Virus record (IMG/VR): IMGVR_UViG_3300020195_000410
Coordinates: 1-64,000 of that record
Length of the DNA: 64,000 nt
Direction: 5' to 3' (one strand)
DNA from: a virus
Shown here in pieces: positions 1 to 8,399 of the stretch. The notes under the pieces were generated by a model. That model saw nothing but the letters and a program-made list of their open reading frames with translations, was not told the origin of the DNA and did no database searches. A program made the position numbers and the translations under genes. Numbering within the stretch: position 1 is the first letter of the stretch; every line of letters begins with the position of its first letter.

Positions 1-110
1 ATGAAGGATTGAGGATCAGAACTCTCGGAACGAGAGGGATAGCTGCTTGCCCTGATGTAAGACCCGCTATAAGTGGGCTATTGGTTGGAGCGGAAGCCCC
101 GCCCCTTTAG
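1..110 (+). CDS. TnpB transposase/nuclease, C-terminal fragment (cut by window edge)
   Basis: An open frame enters from the left edge and stops at TAG 108-110. Its 35 visible residues include GTRGIAACPDVRP and end in GAEAPPL. This resembles the low-complexity tails of IS605/IS607-family TnpB proteins, where the gene's 3' end overlaps its guide RNA. TnpB is an RNA-guided DNA nuclease carried by small transposons. No catalytic domain lies in the window, so the identity rests on the tail and the adjoining right-end hairpin. Whether the full gene is intact cannot be seen. Confidence 0.55.
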   Translation, partial: EGLRIRTLGTRGIAACPDVRPAISGLLVGAEAPPL

Positions 111-127
111 GGGCGTGGGTAGTTCAC
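1..127 (+). ncRNA. TnpB guide RNA (omega/reRNA) scaffold, 3' part, at transposon right end
   Basis: The segment carries the usual 3' end of a TnpB-associated RNA. A GC-rich hairpin (CGCCCC 100-105, loop TTTA, GGGGCG 110-115) is preceded by GGAAGCCC and followed by GGGTAGTTCAC. In this family the transposon right end lies just after this motif, and the bases that follow act as the guide. Here the guide would begin at about 127-128. The assignment is from motif recognition; the upstream scaffold lies outside the window. Confidence 0.55.
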
Positions 128-369
128 ACCAACAGAGGTCGGCTGTCAGCCAATAGCTGGGCCGCTTCCTTGATGCCCACATACCTCTCGAATGTGAACT
201 GTGGGCATCCACAGTGGCCAGAGCAGCAATTACCGTCGCTATGCTCTCTGACCATCAGGCTTTTGAATTTGTGCAATAAACTCCCATGGTGTCTCTTCAG
301 ATGCCCACAGGAGCACATTTCATCAACAACGTAGTCGTTGAGTTGTCGTGAGAAAAACAGCTTTTTCAT
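124..369 (-). CDS. Small Cys/His-rich protein, probable zinc binder
   Basis: An 81-residue basic protein with CSCGH near residue 19 and CCSGHCGC near residue 48, a pattern typical of small zinc-binding proteins. No function is recognised. It is the last gene of a minus-strand run (gp13-like, unknown, Dam, Nudix, this). Its stop codon (124-126) is made from the TTCA bases of the TnpB element's right end. The original C-terminus was therefore probably longer or different before the transposon inserted. Confidence 0.55.
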   Translation of the reverse strand: MKKLFFSRQLNDYVVDEMCSCGHLKRHHGSLLHKFKSLMVREHSDGNCCSGHCGCPQFTFERYVGIKEAAQLLADSRPLLV

Positions 370-390
370 TTGAGCGTCTCCATAAACGAC

Positions 391-442
391 AGAAGCCAGT
401 GTGATTGGATGCTACGACGTGCATCCATTCACGCTGGCTTCT
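391..442. repeat. Long imperfect inverted repeat between two minus-strand genes
   Basis: AGAAGCCAG (391-399) pairs with CTGGCTTCT (434-442), and an inner GGATGC/GCATCC stem closes on an 8-base loop. Only a few mismatches interrupt about 50 bases. It has no T-run, so it is not a classical terminator. It may be an RNA processing or stability structure. Confidence 0.5.
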
Positions 443-496
443 AGCCTTCTCAAAATGCGTGCCAAAAATGGCCCTCACAGAGTTCATTATAACCAT

Positions 497-521
497 AAAA
501 CCCTATGAATTATAGGGTTTT
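497..521 (-). terminator. Intrinsic terminator-like hairpin after the Nudix gene
   Basis: AAAACCCTAT (497-506) and ATAGGGTTTT (512-521) form a 10-bp stem with a 5-base loop just beyond the Nudix stop codon. The symmetric A/T flanks could allow function on both strands. Confidence 0.5.
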
Positions 522-523
522 GA

Positions 524-997
524 TCAAAAAATCATTGATTCTCGAAATTCTTCCCATTCACTGAACGATTGAATCTTCCGGCTGATCTCTCGCATGTACT
601 GTGGGATCTGCTCTTTGAACTTTGGATGTAACTCTTTTGATTTCAAGTCTTTAAGACTTACCCATTCCCAGTCTGTGTGTTCATGGCTGATTTTAATATC
701 AAAAGGTGTTGATACTTTGTAAACGAAACCTGTGAATCGTTGGCGACCATTGTGGCTCATTACCGAGCAGAGTCGGTAGCCGGGAATTGATCCGAGGCCG
801 GTCTCTTCCTTTGTCTCTCGGATGGCTGTATTGATGTCAGTTTCGCCATCTTTGCTCTTGCCGCCCGGCAATGCCCAAGTTTCTGAGTGATCGCCCTCAT
901 CAGATCGTTTCAAGAGCAGTACGCTCTTCCCGTCTGTGAAGAAGATACCAGCGGCTTTCTTGCCGTGAACAGGACTTCCGCCGCTTCCAATTCTCAT
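524..997 (-). CDS. Nudix hydrolase (MutT-like)
   Basis: A 157-residue protein with a complete Nudix box GX5EX7REXXEEXG at residues 46-67 (G46, E52, R60-E61, E64-E65, G67). Nudix enzymes hydrolyse nucleoside diphosphate-X compounds such as oxidised dNTPs, NADH or ADP-ribose. The substrate cannot be read from the box. T4-like phages often carry such enzymes (for example NudE in T4). Its ATG overlaps the Dam stop codon (ATGA), so the two are probably translationally coupled. All acidic metal ligands are present and it should be active. Confidence 0.9.
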   Translation of the reverse strand: MRIGSGGSPVHGKKAAGIFFTDGKSVLLLKRSDEGDHSETWALPGGKSKDGETDINTAIRETKEETGLGSIPGYRLCSVMSHNGRQRFTGFVYKVSTPFDIKISHEHTDWEWVSLKDLKSKELHPKFKEQIPQYMREISRKIQSFSEWEEFRESMIF

Positions 998-1818
998 GCT
1001 GCCACCATGACTTTGATATAAAGGCTATCTTGGGCAACTACGTGATTGTGTTGCATTTGGTCGAATTTATTTAGGCCGTTTGCAATCAATTCGTGTGAAT
1101 CGTAAAGATCAGTTGGAAAGTCTACACGACAATCCTTGTTCCCTTTGAATCCATTTAATGAAACCAGATATGAGCTTTGTTGACATCTGAGCCAATTCCA
1201 GAATGACTCAAAATCAAAAGCCCCCAAAAAGTACATGTTGAATGTGGTTGAGCGAGCGTATGGAGGATCAAGATACAACAGATCTCCTGCTTTTGATTTG
1301 ACATCTTTGTAATCACGAACAGTGAATTTGACATCATGTTCGATCAACTTATTGTGCCAATCCATAACAGTTTCTTCCAATTGATCTGGATTTACACCTC
1401 GTCTGCCGTGATGGAAAGCACTGTTGAACTTTTTGTATTTGTTGTAACGCACCAATCCGTTTCGACATGTCCTGAGAAGGAAAAAGAACTTGCGAGGGTC
1501 TGGAGAATCATTGTGTTCTGAGCGAATCCTATCATAAACTTCACGAGAGACTTGTTGCCAGTTGGATTTGTAAAAATCTATTATTGATCTTGGATCTTCT
1601 TTAATTGTCTTCCAGACATCAATGAGATCTGCGTTCAGATCGCTGCATTCAAATTTTCCAACTTCAATATCGCTGTTCATTAGCACATAAAGCATTGAAC
1701 CACCGCCAAGAAACGGTTCGTAGTAAGTGCTGATTGATTTAGGAAAGTGCTTTATAATGCTGGGGGCCTGTATTCTCTTGCTTCCCGTCCATTTGACAAG
1801 GACATCCTTGGATCTCAT
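994..1818 (-). CDS. dam: DNA adenine-N6 methyltransferase, Dam/D12 class
   Basis: A 274-residue protein. The N-terminal KWTGSKR and EPFLGGGS (residues 34-41, S-adenosylmethionine-binding FxGxG type) and the catalytic DPPY (184-187) identify the D12 class of adenine methylases. Members usually methylate GATC or related sites, and phages use them to resist restriction and mark their own DNA. Length is close to E. coli and T4 Dam (259-278 residues). The gene overlaps both neighbours by 4 bases within a minus-strand operon. Confidence 0.92.
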   Translation of the reverse strand: MRSKDVLVKWTGSKRIQAPSIIKHFPKSISTYYEPFLGGGSMLYVLMNSDIEVGKFECSDLNADLIDVWKTIKEDPRSIIDFYKSNWQQVSREVYDRIRSEHNDSPDPRKFFFLLRTCRNGLVRYNKYKKFNSAFHHGRRGVNPDQLEETVMDWHNKLIEHDVKFTVRDYKDVKSKAGDLLYLDPPYARSTTFNMYFLGAFDFESFWNWLRCQQSSYLVSLNGFKGNKDCRVDFPTDLYDSHELIANGLNKFDQMQHNHVVAQDSLYIKVMVAA

Positions 1819-2282
1819 CTAGGGCCTCTTTTCAATGGAACTTTCTTCAGCTTCTGGATGTGACGATCAGGAACGTCCTTGAGATTGTGCATCATGTTCC
1901 TGATTTCGGACGTAATTTGAGCAGCACTCTCTGCCTCACACTTTTTTGACTCTTGGATAGAAACTGTGTTGCGATCTTTGTTGTAGAAGCCACGTGACAC
2001 GACATAGCAAGCCTCGTGTGGATTCCAAGAAGCGACACAGACCCATTCTCCGTCATCCCAGTTGCGATTGGATACGAGGATGCGATAAGGTTCTTCCTCG
2101 AAGACCTGCTTGACGTGAAAGTCCGCCTTCTTGAGAGCGGCGGACGCATATCCCAGAGATACTTTGGCGGCATGGTTCAAAACCTCTTTTACAGTGGAGC
2201 GGTAATTCACCTCAACACTGTAACGAGTATCACTTTCCACCAAAGCTGATTTGGCTTTTAGCCAGCCTACGAATGTTTCCAT
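1815..2282 (-). CDS. Unknown protein, 155 residues
   Basis: Not recognised. The sequence is soluble, with a mid-section rich in aromatic residues (NRNWDDGEWVCVASWNP) followed by a Lys-rich C-terminus. It overlaps dam by 4 bases and lies 15 bases after the gp13-like gene, in the same minus-strand run. TATATAAAGC sits directly before the ATG. Confidence 0.7.
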   Translation of the reverse strand: METFVGWLKAKSALVESDTRYSVEVNYRSTVKEVLNHAAKVSLGYASAALKKADFHVKQVFEEEPYRILVSNRNWDDGEWVCVASWNPHEACYVVSRGFYNKDRNTVSIQESKKCEAESAAQITSEIRNMMHNLKDVPDRHIQKLKKVPLKRGPR

Positions 2283-2297
2283 GCTTTATATAGCAAA

Positions 2298-3206
2298 TCA
2301 GTCCATTGTTATGGCAGGGATGTCGCCAAACTTATAGATCAGATCTTCTTTCCATTTATCGAATAACTCTCGACCTGTAGTCCTCATGTACTCACCGTCA
2401 AGCTGCATACCGCCACCGGGTCCGGGAGGAGATGAGTATTTTCCTCTAATGTTTCCCAATATGATCATAGAATACGCCACAGCACCTTCGATCATCGCCT
2501 GATTGACTTCTTTCCAGTCCTTGCATTTTTGGAGGTAGTGGACCATGGCAGTGTTACAACCACATGGGGCGGGATACAACTTGATATATCCAAGATCAGA
2601 AACCCATTCCCAGCCGCCAATCTGACTTGAAGTTCTGGCGTACATGTTCTCATATTGCTTGAACAACACCCATTCGCCCATGTTGCCCCACATTGGCTGA
2701 ACTGGGTTGATCATGCCAGTCGATCCACCGGCAGATCCGGGATAGAAGTATTCCAACGGAAGCACTCCACCAAGATCCTGAGAGTTGAATGCAAAATTTG
2801 CACCTTGTTCACGGTAGAAGACATTCCTAATAATTCCAACATCATCTGGCATCTTGTAGACGCTCTTGCCGGGGACTGTGCGAAACGTGTAATAGTCGAA
2901 GAATTCACGACCTGCATATTCCTCGAAAATTTTCAAGATGTAGTTCACAACAAAGTCTAACTGTTGTGTGTCTAGCTCTATTTTAATGACTGGTGCTCCT
3001 AGAGTTAAAAGCACAGCATCCTTGATATCTTCTCGAACTTTCTCTCTATGCTTCCTTGGACCGATTGTTCTGTCGTGAGCGGATACATACTTACAAGCGT
3101 CTGAGTCGCATGTAGCGGCCATCGACTTGGTGGTTGTTCCACAAGAATGATTGAATTGAGCTTGTGATGGTCTGTTAATTGCCAGTGTTTGATTTCCGCA
3201 AGACAT
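2298..3206 (-). CDS. Neck protein, T4 gp13-like
   Basis: A 302-residue protein from the ATG at 3206, which has GGAG 9 bases upstream; a TTG 30 bases earlier is less likely. Residues LGAPVIKIELDTQQLDFVV introduce a helical region, followed by a YTF..VPG segment and a C-terminal block with EGAVAYSMIILGNIRGKY. This matches the layout of T4-type gp13 neck proteins, which cap the filled head before tail joining. The gp14- and gp15-like genes follow at 9165 and 9991, supporting the call. The N-terminus is Cys-rich (CGN, SCG, CDSDAC), which is not usual for T4. Confidence 0.6.
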   Translation of the reverse strand: MSCGNQTLAINRPSQAQFNHSCGTTTKSMAATCDSDACKYVSAHDRTIGPRKHREKVREDIKDAVLLTLGAPVIKIELDTQQLDFVVNYILKIFEEYAGREFFDYYTFRTVPGKSVYKMPDDVGIIRNVFYREQGANFAFNSQDLGGVLPLEYFYPGSAGGSTGMINPVQPMWGNMGEWVLFKQYENMYARTSSQIGGWEWVSDLGYIKLYPAPCGCNTAMVHYLQKCKDWKEVNQAMIEGAVAYSMIILGNIRGKYSSPPGPGGGMQLDGEYMRTTGRELFDKWKEDLIYKFGDIPAITMD

Positions 3207-3236
3207 TTTTGATACTCCAGATTGATTCGCCAACAA

Positions 3237-3243
3237 TATATAT
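3237..3243 (+). promoter_or_regulatory. Late-promoter-like TATATAT box before the 1177-aa gene
   Basis: TATATAT at 3237-3243 lies about 30 bases before the ATG at 3272. Transcription starting about 6 bases after the box would leave a short leader carrying the ribosome site GAGGAAC (3262-3268). T4 late promoters are single -10 boxes (TATAAATA) read by the gp55 sigma factor, a homolog of which is at 16311. Confidence 0.4.
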
Positions 3244-3271
3244 GACTATGAGTAGAAACATGAGGAACATA

Positions 3272-6200
3272 ATGAGATTCAGGGACCATTGCAAAAACGT
3301 ACCAGTGGTATTGATGGAATCAAAAAAATTCATGGCACAGAACGCCACGTTAAGACGTGAGAACACGCCTCTTCCCGGACCAATGGATTTCAGTAGTGGG
3401 AGAATGCCAGAGAATCTTAAGGTTTGTGTGGCGAACGTATTGAATAAAGTTCCTACAACAAAAAGAGCGGCTGTATTGCAATGGATCATGGGATCTGCTG
3501 CCGTTCATGCGTCGTCTGCCAGAGTTAAAATCGCCAATTGGGTCAGACAAGAATTGTGGAATAGATTTCAATTCAATCCAAATTGGAGCGATGAAACATG
3601 GGAAGAAGCTGTTTTCAACAAGCAAGCATACAAAGAAGTTCCACAGCTTGGACAAATGGCTGATGAGATTGAAGAAAAATGGTTTTCTGATCCAGAAAAC
3701 GAACCCGATATCATTCCGATCAGAGATTCAAAAAATTCTACAAGCGAACGAGGAGCCATTAGTCTGCATCATATCAACGCCATGCTTCTCAGAGATGGCA
3801 TGACTCCGTTGGTTTTTGGTGGTCCAGACGGATATCTTTCGTACATGGAGAAAGGACACTGGAACGACAAGAAAATAAGCAGAGGGACTAATTTCGGCAA
3901 TCAGGGGCATGACATGAGCCTTCGTAGATCACGAGATTATCAGGGATACAAAACAGACCCGCTTACTAACACTCAATTTCCTAGTTTGGGGAATGCGAAA
4001 AAAATATTCGATCCAAAAGATCTTGAGTTGACAGGAGAAAAACATCAAGGAGGTTATAACCCACTCAATAATCTATCGACAATAGATTCTGCAATCTTTC
4101 GATCAGAAAGAAACACCAGAAGCATGTTGGATAAAATCGCTGGACAAATAGAATCTGGAGTTAAAGTTAAAGAACTTGATCATCCAGACATGGCTTTTTT
4201 GAAGTCAATGATCAGAGATGGGAAACTTAACCCAGAAGTTGTCAATGATGAAGAAGAGTTGCTTGCTCAAATTGCCGGTATCTCAAATAAAGATGCTGTC
4301 AAGGAAATCGACGATGAGACAGGTAAAAATGTTCCTTGGGTTCGTGTTGGTGGCAATGACGAACAATACACCATGATGAAGGCATCAGCTAAAGCTTCTC
4401 TGGAATATCTCTTGCAATTACCTCCGGGTGAAAAAAACCCCGGAAACGGACTTGGAAATGACCATAGTGCAAATCCATGGCCATGGGCTTCAATAAGAAT
4501 TTCAGGCCAGACACCAATTGATCTGAATCCAGAGAATCCGAACACAGATGTTGACAAACCAGAGGTTCGAAAAAATGTAGTCGATAAATTGATGAATTTG
4601 ATTTTCAATGATTCAGAAAGAACATGTCTAAAAACCATTGCGTCTATAAGAAACGGCGAACGTGGGATCAAGAGATACTCAAAAGTTCAGAAATACAACA
4701 CTAGAATTCCTGTTTCAAGTCTTATGATTGGCAAAAATGGAACGGGACATGAAGCATTGCGTTTCAGGAAAGACGTGCCTGTTTCTGTGTCAATTGATGG
4801 CAAGAATGTGGAAATTGATCCAAAAGAAATTCTCGGCAATGATAAAGGGGCAAGAAAATTCATAAATCGAAAATTCAAATTCGGCGGAGAGTTCGCTCCT
4901 ACATTTCAACAATCTGAATTGGACAAATCTTACACACGAGAGCAAGTGCAGAAGTTAATTGATGACAACAATTATAAAGTAGGTGGAAACGGAACAACTT
5001 TCATTACATTGTGGTTCAATGGATCTTCTGATATTAGAAAATTTGTAAAACTCGCTGATGGAAATTGGGGAGAAATTGTGACATCTCCCGGACAGCCAAT
5101 AAATCCATCAACAAGCTTGAAGCCTCTTGACAAGCACAACACTGTGGCATTGGCAATGTTGAATGGCAAAGAAATTCTCGTAAGAAAGATAAAGACGCCT
5201 GATGGACATGACCAATGGGTGCAAATGCCACCGGGAGTTAAAACAGATGACATCCGACCAATTCTTGGATCAATTAGACCAAGCTTCAACGTCGCTGGTG
5301 GTGTTCGTGATAAAATGGAGTTTGATCCAGAGAGACAAACAAAGGAATGGGATTATTTCATGAATAATCTGGAAAAATTCAATGACATCTACAACAAAGA
5401 ATTCAATACAGCACAGAGCATTGTTCATGGAGTTAAATCAGCCAATCAAGTTGGAAGAAAAGGATTTGATGCTAGTAAGTACATTGGCGATGCAATAATG
5501 GATGTTCAGGCACACATTGCGAATCAATCATTCAGATATGGCACTCCAGAAATTCTTAAAATGGAGCTTGCAAAAAGATCTAAATCTGTAGATCCAACAT
5601 CAATTGAAAGACCAGATGTCGGGAGCACACATGGCACACAATCATTGGGGCAAGATTCAGATCCAACATCAATTGAAAGACCAAATGTCGGGAGCACACA
5701 TGGCACTGACGATGCTGATGCTGCAAAACTTGCAAGAATCAAAGCTCAACGTGATTTGTTAAGATCTTCACTTGGACAACCAGTTGATGAGACAGATCCC
5801 GACGCCGCAAAAAAACTTGCAAGAATCAAAGCTCAACGTGATTTGTTAAGATCACTTGGAGAATCCGTAAGAGTCCATGAATCAAATGAAGATGGCGACG
5901 AACAAAGTTCAATAATCAAATTTTACAAGCATGTGGTTTTTGACCTAGCTGGAGATGTAGAAGCACATGATGGCCCACCAAAAATCGTCAACAAAACGCT
6001 TTATGTAAACCCAGAAATGTTAGACGCTATTTTGCAAAGTGGATATATTTGGAGAAAAAGAAAAGCTGCAAACGCAGCGGTCAATTCTTACAAAGCAGAT
6101 CCTAAAGCTCAATCCACAGGCACTGGAGGCGGAGGTGGCGGAGACGATGAAATGGATCATTGGGCCAACGTCGCCGACAACGATGAAGATGATGAACTAG

Positions 6201-6805
6201 AAAAACAAGCGGCAATTGACTCTGGAGAAGCCGATTATGATGACAACAACAGAGGAAGACACTCTAGGGGAAGTTATGATTCAGACACCTCTGATTTTTC
6301 TTCTTTTGACATCGGACAAGGAGAAACAGATAGTGTAGATGATGAAATCGCCAGACTGGAAGCTGAAAAAGCCAAAGCCAAGAAAGGTGAATTTACACAA
6401 TCATCTCCTCAACAACAGTTTGGTCAAGCGGCAACAACAAGATCGTCTCTCGCAAGAGGATATTCCTCTAGCCCAAATTTGCCGATGAAACAAGCAACAG
6501 ATAGAAGATCGGCAAACCTTGATTCTCTAAGGGCGGCAGGTAATTCGGGACCAGTTGATACGAATAAATTGAATAACATTTTCGGTACGCAAGAAAATGC
6601 TTCTCTCAAAGGATATGCACAGTGGCTTATTGAAAATGAAGCAATTCATGATCCTAAAGTCAAAATCAAAGATGGATGTGGATTCAATTGGTGGGGGGCC
6701 GCTGGCGATCCATTAGGCGTTTCTATCTCCGGCAAGGCAGACTCATCAAAGTCTGATCCTACAGGAAAGGGAAAAGTTGGAAAATCAAGAACACCAAGAA
6801 AATAA
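3272..6805 (+). CDS. Very large unknown protein (1177 aa), probable virion or head-associated
   Basis: The start at ATG 3272 is chosen for GAGGAAC 4 bases upstream; the frame is open from 3179. The protein is hydrophilic with no membrane segments. The middle (about residues 770-870) has two direct repeat pairs: a DPTSIERP(D/N)VGSTHGT unit and an ARIKAQRDLLRS unit. After that comes a Gly run, acidic stretches and a Ser/Gln-rich linker. The C-terminus has an ordered patch (GYAQWLIENEAIHDP) and ends very basic. The N-terminal MRFRDHCKN resembles the starts of the unknown proteins at 48677 and 35947. No enzyme motif is seen. Its place between gp13- and gp14-like genes suggests a structural or packaged protein. 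Confidence 0.75.
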   Translation: MRFRDHCKNVPVVLMESKKFMAQNATLRRENTPLPGPMDFSSGRMPENLKVCVANVLNKVPTTKRAAVLQWIMGSAAVHASSARVKIANWVRQELWNRFQFNPNWSDETWEEAVFNKQAYKEVPQLGQMADEIEEKWFSDPENEPDIIPIRDSKNSTSERGAISLHHINAMLLRDGMTPLVFGGPDGYLSYMEKGHWNDKKISRGTNFGNQGHDMSLRRSRDYQGYKTDPLTNTQFPSLGNAKKIFDPKDLELTGEKHQGGYNPLNNLSTIDSAIFRSERNTRSMLDKIAGQIESGVKVKELDHPDMAFLKSMIRDGKLNPEVVNDEEELLAQIAGISNKDAVKEIDDETGKNVPWVRVGGNDEQYTMMKASAKASLEYLLQLPPGEKNPGNGLGNDHSANPWPWASIRISGQTPIDLNPENPNTDVDKPEVRKNVVDKLMNLIFNDSERTCLKTIASIRNGERGIKRYSKVQKYNTRIPVSSLMIGKNGTGHEALRFRKDVPVSVSIDGKNVEIDPKEILGNDKGARKFINRKFKFGGEFAPTFQQSELDKSYTREQVQKLIDDNNYKVGGNGTTFITLWFNGSSDIRKFVKLADGNWGEIVTSPGQPINPSTSLKPLDKHNTVALAMLNGKEILVRKIKTPDGHDQWVQMPPGVKTDDIRPILGSIRPSFNVAGGVRDKMEFDPERQTKEWDYFMNNLEKFNDIYNKEFNTAQSIVHGVKSANQVGRKGFDASKYIGDAIMDVQAHIANQSFRYGTPEILKMELAKRSKSVDPTSIERPDVGSTHGTQSLGQDSDPTSIERPNVGSTHGTDDADAAKLARIKAQRDLLRSSLGQPVDETDPDAAKKLARIKAQRDLLRSLGESVRVHESNEDGDEQSSIIKFYKHVVFDLAGDVEAHDGPPKIVNKTLYVNPEMLDAILQSGYIWRKRKAANAAVNSYKADPKAQSTGTGGGGGGDDEMDHWANVADNDEDDELEKQAAIDSGEADYDDNNRGRHSRGSYDSDTSDFSSFDIGQGETDSVDDEIARLEAEKAKAKKGEFTQSSPQQQFGQAATTRSSLARGYSSSPNLPMKQATDRRSANLDSLRAAGNSGPVDTNKLNNIFGTQENASLKGYAQWLIENEAIHDPKVKIKDGCGFNWWGAAGDPLGVSISGKADSSKSDPTGKGKVGKSRTPRK
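5591..5853 (+). repeat. Two pairs of direct repeats inside the 1177-aa gene
   Basis: A 47-base unit at 5591-5637 recurs at 5660-5706 with one difference. A 41-base unit at 5726-5766 recurs exactly at 5813-5853. Near identity at DNA level points to recent tandem duplication in a disordered linker. Confidence 0.9.
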
Positions 6806-7073
6806 AAGCAACTTCGTAAAGTACATGTCGAACCCACGATGCTTCACATTGAAGAAGTGGTTCTCAGAGTTGCTTAATGCAGACTATGCACAACACGATG
6901 AGATTGTCGAACGAATCTCCACGTCTATGTTAACAGACGCAGACGTGGCGAAGTTCGGCAAACTCATTATGAACATCTATGAGACTGCTTACAAAAAAGC
7001 AGTCGCAGACTACAAAACGGAATTTGAAAAAATGGGAGTCAAAATTTCCATTGGGACTCAAGAGCTTAGCTAA
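6777..7073 (+). CDS. Unknown small protein, 98 aa
   Basis: The TTG start at 6777 is preceded by AGGAAAGGG at good spacing. An ATG at 6825 would give 82 residues but lacks a ribosome site. The protein is helical and charged (KKWFSELLNADYAQHDEIVERI). It overlaps the 3' end of the large gene by 29 bases, which suggests coupling. It meets the next gene tail to tail with an 8-base overlap. Function unknown. Confidence 0.6.
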   Translation: MENQEHQENKSNFVKYMSNPRCFTLKKWFSELLNADYAQHDEIVERISTSMLTDADVAKFGKLIMNIYETAYKKAVADYKTEFEKMGVKISIGTQELS

Positions 7074-7728
7074 AATCAGGATTGGAGTCTGAGGTAATCG
7101 CCTTGGCCAACCAGCCACCAGTCTTTTGTTCTACGTCTTTGATTCTCCACCATCTTTCACCGCCCTGCTTTACTTTCCTGTAAACGACAGATTGGGCTGT
7201 GACTGGCTTGATGCACCAGAATTGTAGCTCAAGATCCGATTGGTCTATGATCACAGCATCAAACACAAACTTCTCCCCGTATTCGATAGTGTCGTATGTG
7301 CTTCCGTAGAAGTCATCTGTGAATGTCTTACGTCCTATGGCCGGAGCACAGTAATACTCGACGCCTCGTTCTTTGAGAATTCGAGCCATCTTTGGATCGA
7401 CGTTTAACACAGGTGTTTCCGGTTCTGGCATTCTGAAGATTTGTGGAGGCTCTTCTTTGGGCATCTCCCGAATCTCTTCAATGAACTTCCTCGGTTCAAT
7501 TGTTTTGGCCCTCTTCTCTTTGGCCTTCAATTTAAGATCTTGTCCGATGTCAACCACTGTGGCATTGAAAGCTTCTACAGGATTCCTCAAATCTGTTACA
7601 ACTTCTTCGTGTCGAACTCTCATGTTGAATAGTTTGATTCTGCTTTTGTCCCACTCTTGTTGAGTCTTCATCAGAGGGTTTGGACCTCGGAGAGTGTAAA
7701 CCTTCCCGTCTTTGTCCTTAATTGCCAT
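7066..7728 (-). CDS. Unknown protein, 220 aa
   Basis: Not recognised. The N-terminus (MAIKDKDGKVYTLRGPNPLM) is phage-like, with a proline/glutamate-rich centre (about residues 90-115). The C-terminal part is rich in beta-type residues and has GERWWRIKDVEQKTGGW. The ATG overlaps the stop of the upstream HTH gene by 11 bases, so it is probably co-translated with it. Confidence 0.7.
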   Translation of the reverse strand: MAIKDKDGKVYTLRGPNPLMKTQQEWDKSRIKLFNMRVRHEEVVTDLRNPVEAFNATVVDIGQDLKLKAKEKRAKTIEPRKFIEEIREMPKEEPPQIFRMPEPETPVLNVDPKMARILKERGVEYYCAPAIGRKTFTDDFYGSTYDTIEYGEKFVFDAVIIDQSDLELQFWCIKPVTAQSVVYRKVKQGGERWWRIKDVEQKTGGWLAKAITSDSNPDFS

Positions 7729-7930
7729 GCTTGTACCCTATCCTTACCTCGGCTTCGCCAGAAAATTTGATGCTACTGTATCTATGGATGTAGTTGTTTA
7801 TGATCTTACAGATTGTGGACTGGCTCAACTCGAATCTCTTCGCAAGTTCTTGCTGTGTAAGATCTCCTTCAGAGTACATCGTTCTGATTTGTTCAACAAG
7901 CTGTTTGTCAACCTGTTTGGGTCGAGCCAT
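7718..7930 (-). CDS. Small helix-turn-helix DNA-binding protein
   Basis: A 70-residue protein from ATG 7930 (GGAG 8 bases upstream; a GTG three codons earlier is possible). Residues MARPKQVDKQLVEQIRTMY then LTQQELAKRFELSQSTICKI form a resolvase/Hin-type helix-turn-helix. There is no catalytic domain, so it is probably a regulator or the DNA-binding remnant of a homing endonuclease. It overlaps the downstream 220-aa gene. Confidence 0.7.
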   Translation of the reverse strand: MARPKQVDKQLVEQIRTMYSEGDLTQQELAKRFELSQSTICKIINNYIHRYSSIKFSGEAEVRIGYKHGN

Positions 7931-7997
7931 ATTATTCACTCCAATTGTTCGTATTCACTCTATATAAGGTAGCCCACTTAATAAAGGAATCAAAAAT

Positions 7998-8399
7998 ATG
8001 GCCCTCGTAGTCCCAGATCAAAAAGGCGAAATTCTTCTTCTTCAATACATTGTTGGAATGGTAAATGCCGACAACCCTGTGTTGCATCTGTTCCGCAATG
8101 ACGTAACGCCCTCTGACTCAACAGTTATTGGCGATCTAACAGAAGTTGGCGGATCGACAGGATACAACGCAATCACGTTGGTTTCAGCGAATTGGACAAC
8201 AACACAATCTGCCGGTGTCACAACTGCTGTATATTCAGAACAGACATTTGCGTTTGGTACAGATGCAGTAGCTTACGGATACTATGTCACAAATGAAACA
8301 GGATCTCTGCTTTGGCTGGAAAGATTCAGCGGTGCTCCGTTTGATATTCCAGATGGCGGCGGAACAATCTCGATTACAGCGAAGATCACGTTGTCCTAA
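7998..8399 (+). CDS. Small virion-type protein, 133 aa
   Basis: A Thr/Ser/Gly-rich beta-type protein without Cys, with a composition like capsid decoration, tail or fibre proteins. It begins MALVVPDQKGEILLLQ and ends FDIPDGGGTISITAKITLS. Upstream are AAGGAA before the ATG and TATATAAGG about 35 bases before it, which would fit a late promoter. No family is recognised. Confidence 0.6.
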   Translation: MALVVPDQKGEILLLQYIVGMVNADNPVLHLFRNDVTPSDSTVIGDLTEVGGSTGYNAITLVSANWTTTQSAGVTTAVYSEQTFAFGTDAVAYGYYVTNETGSLLWLERFSGAPFDIPDGGGTISITAKITLS

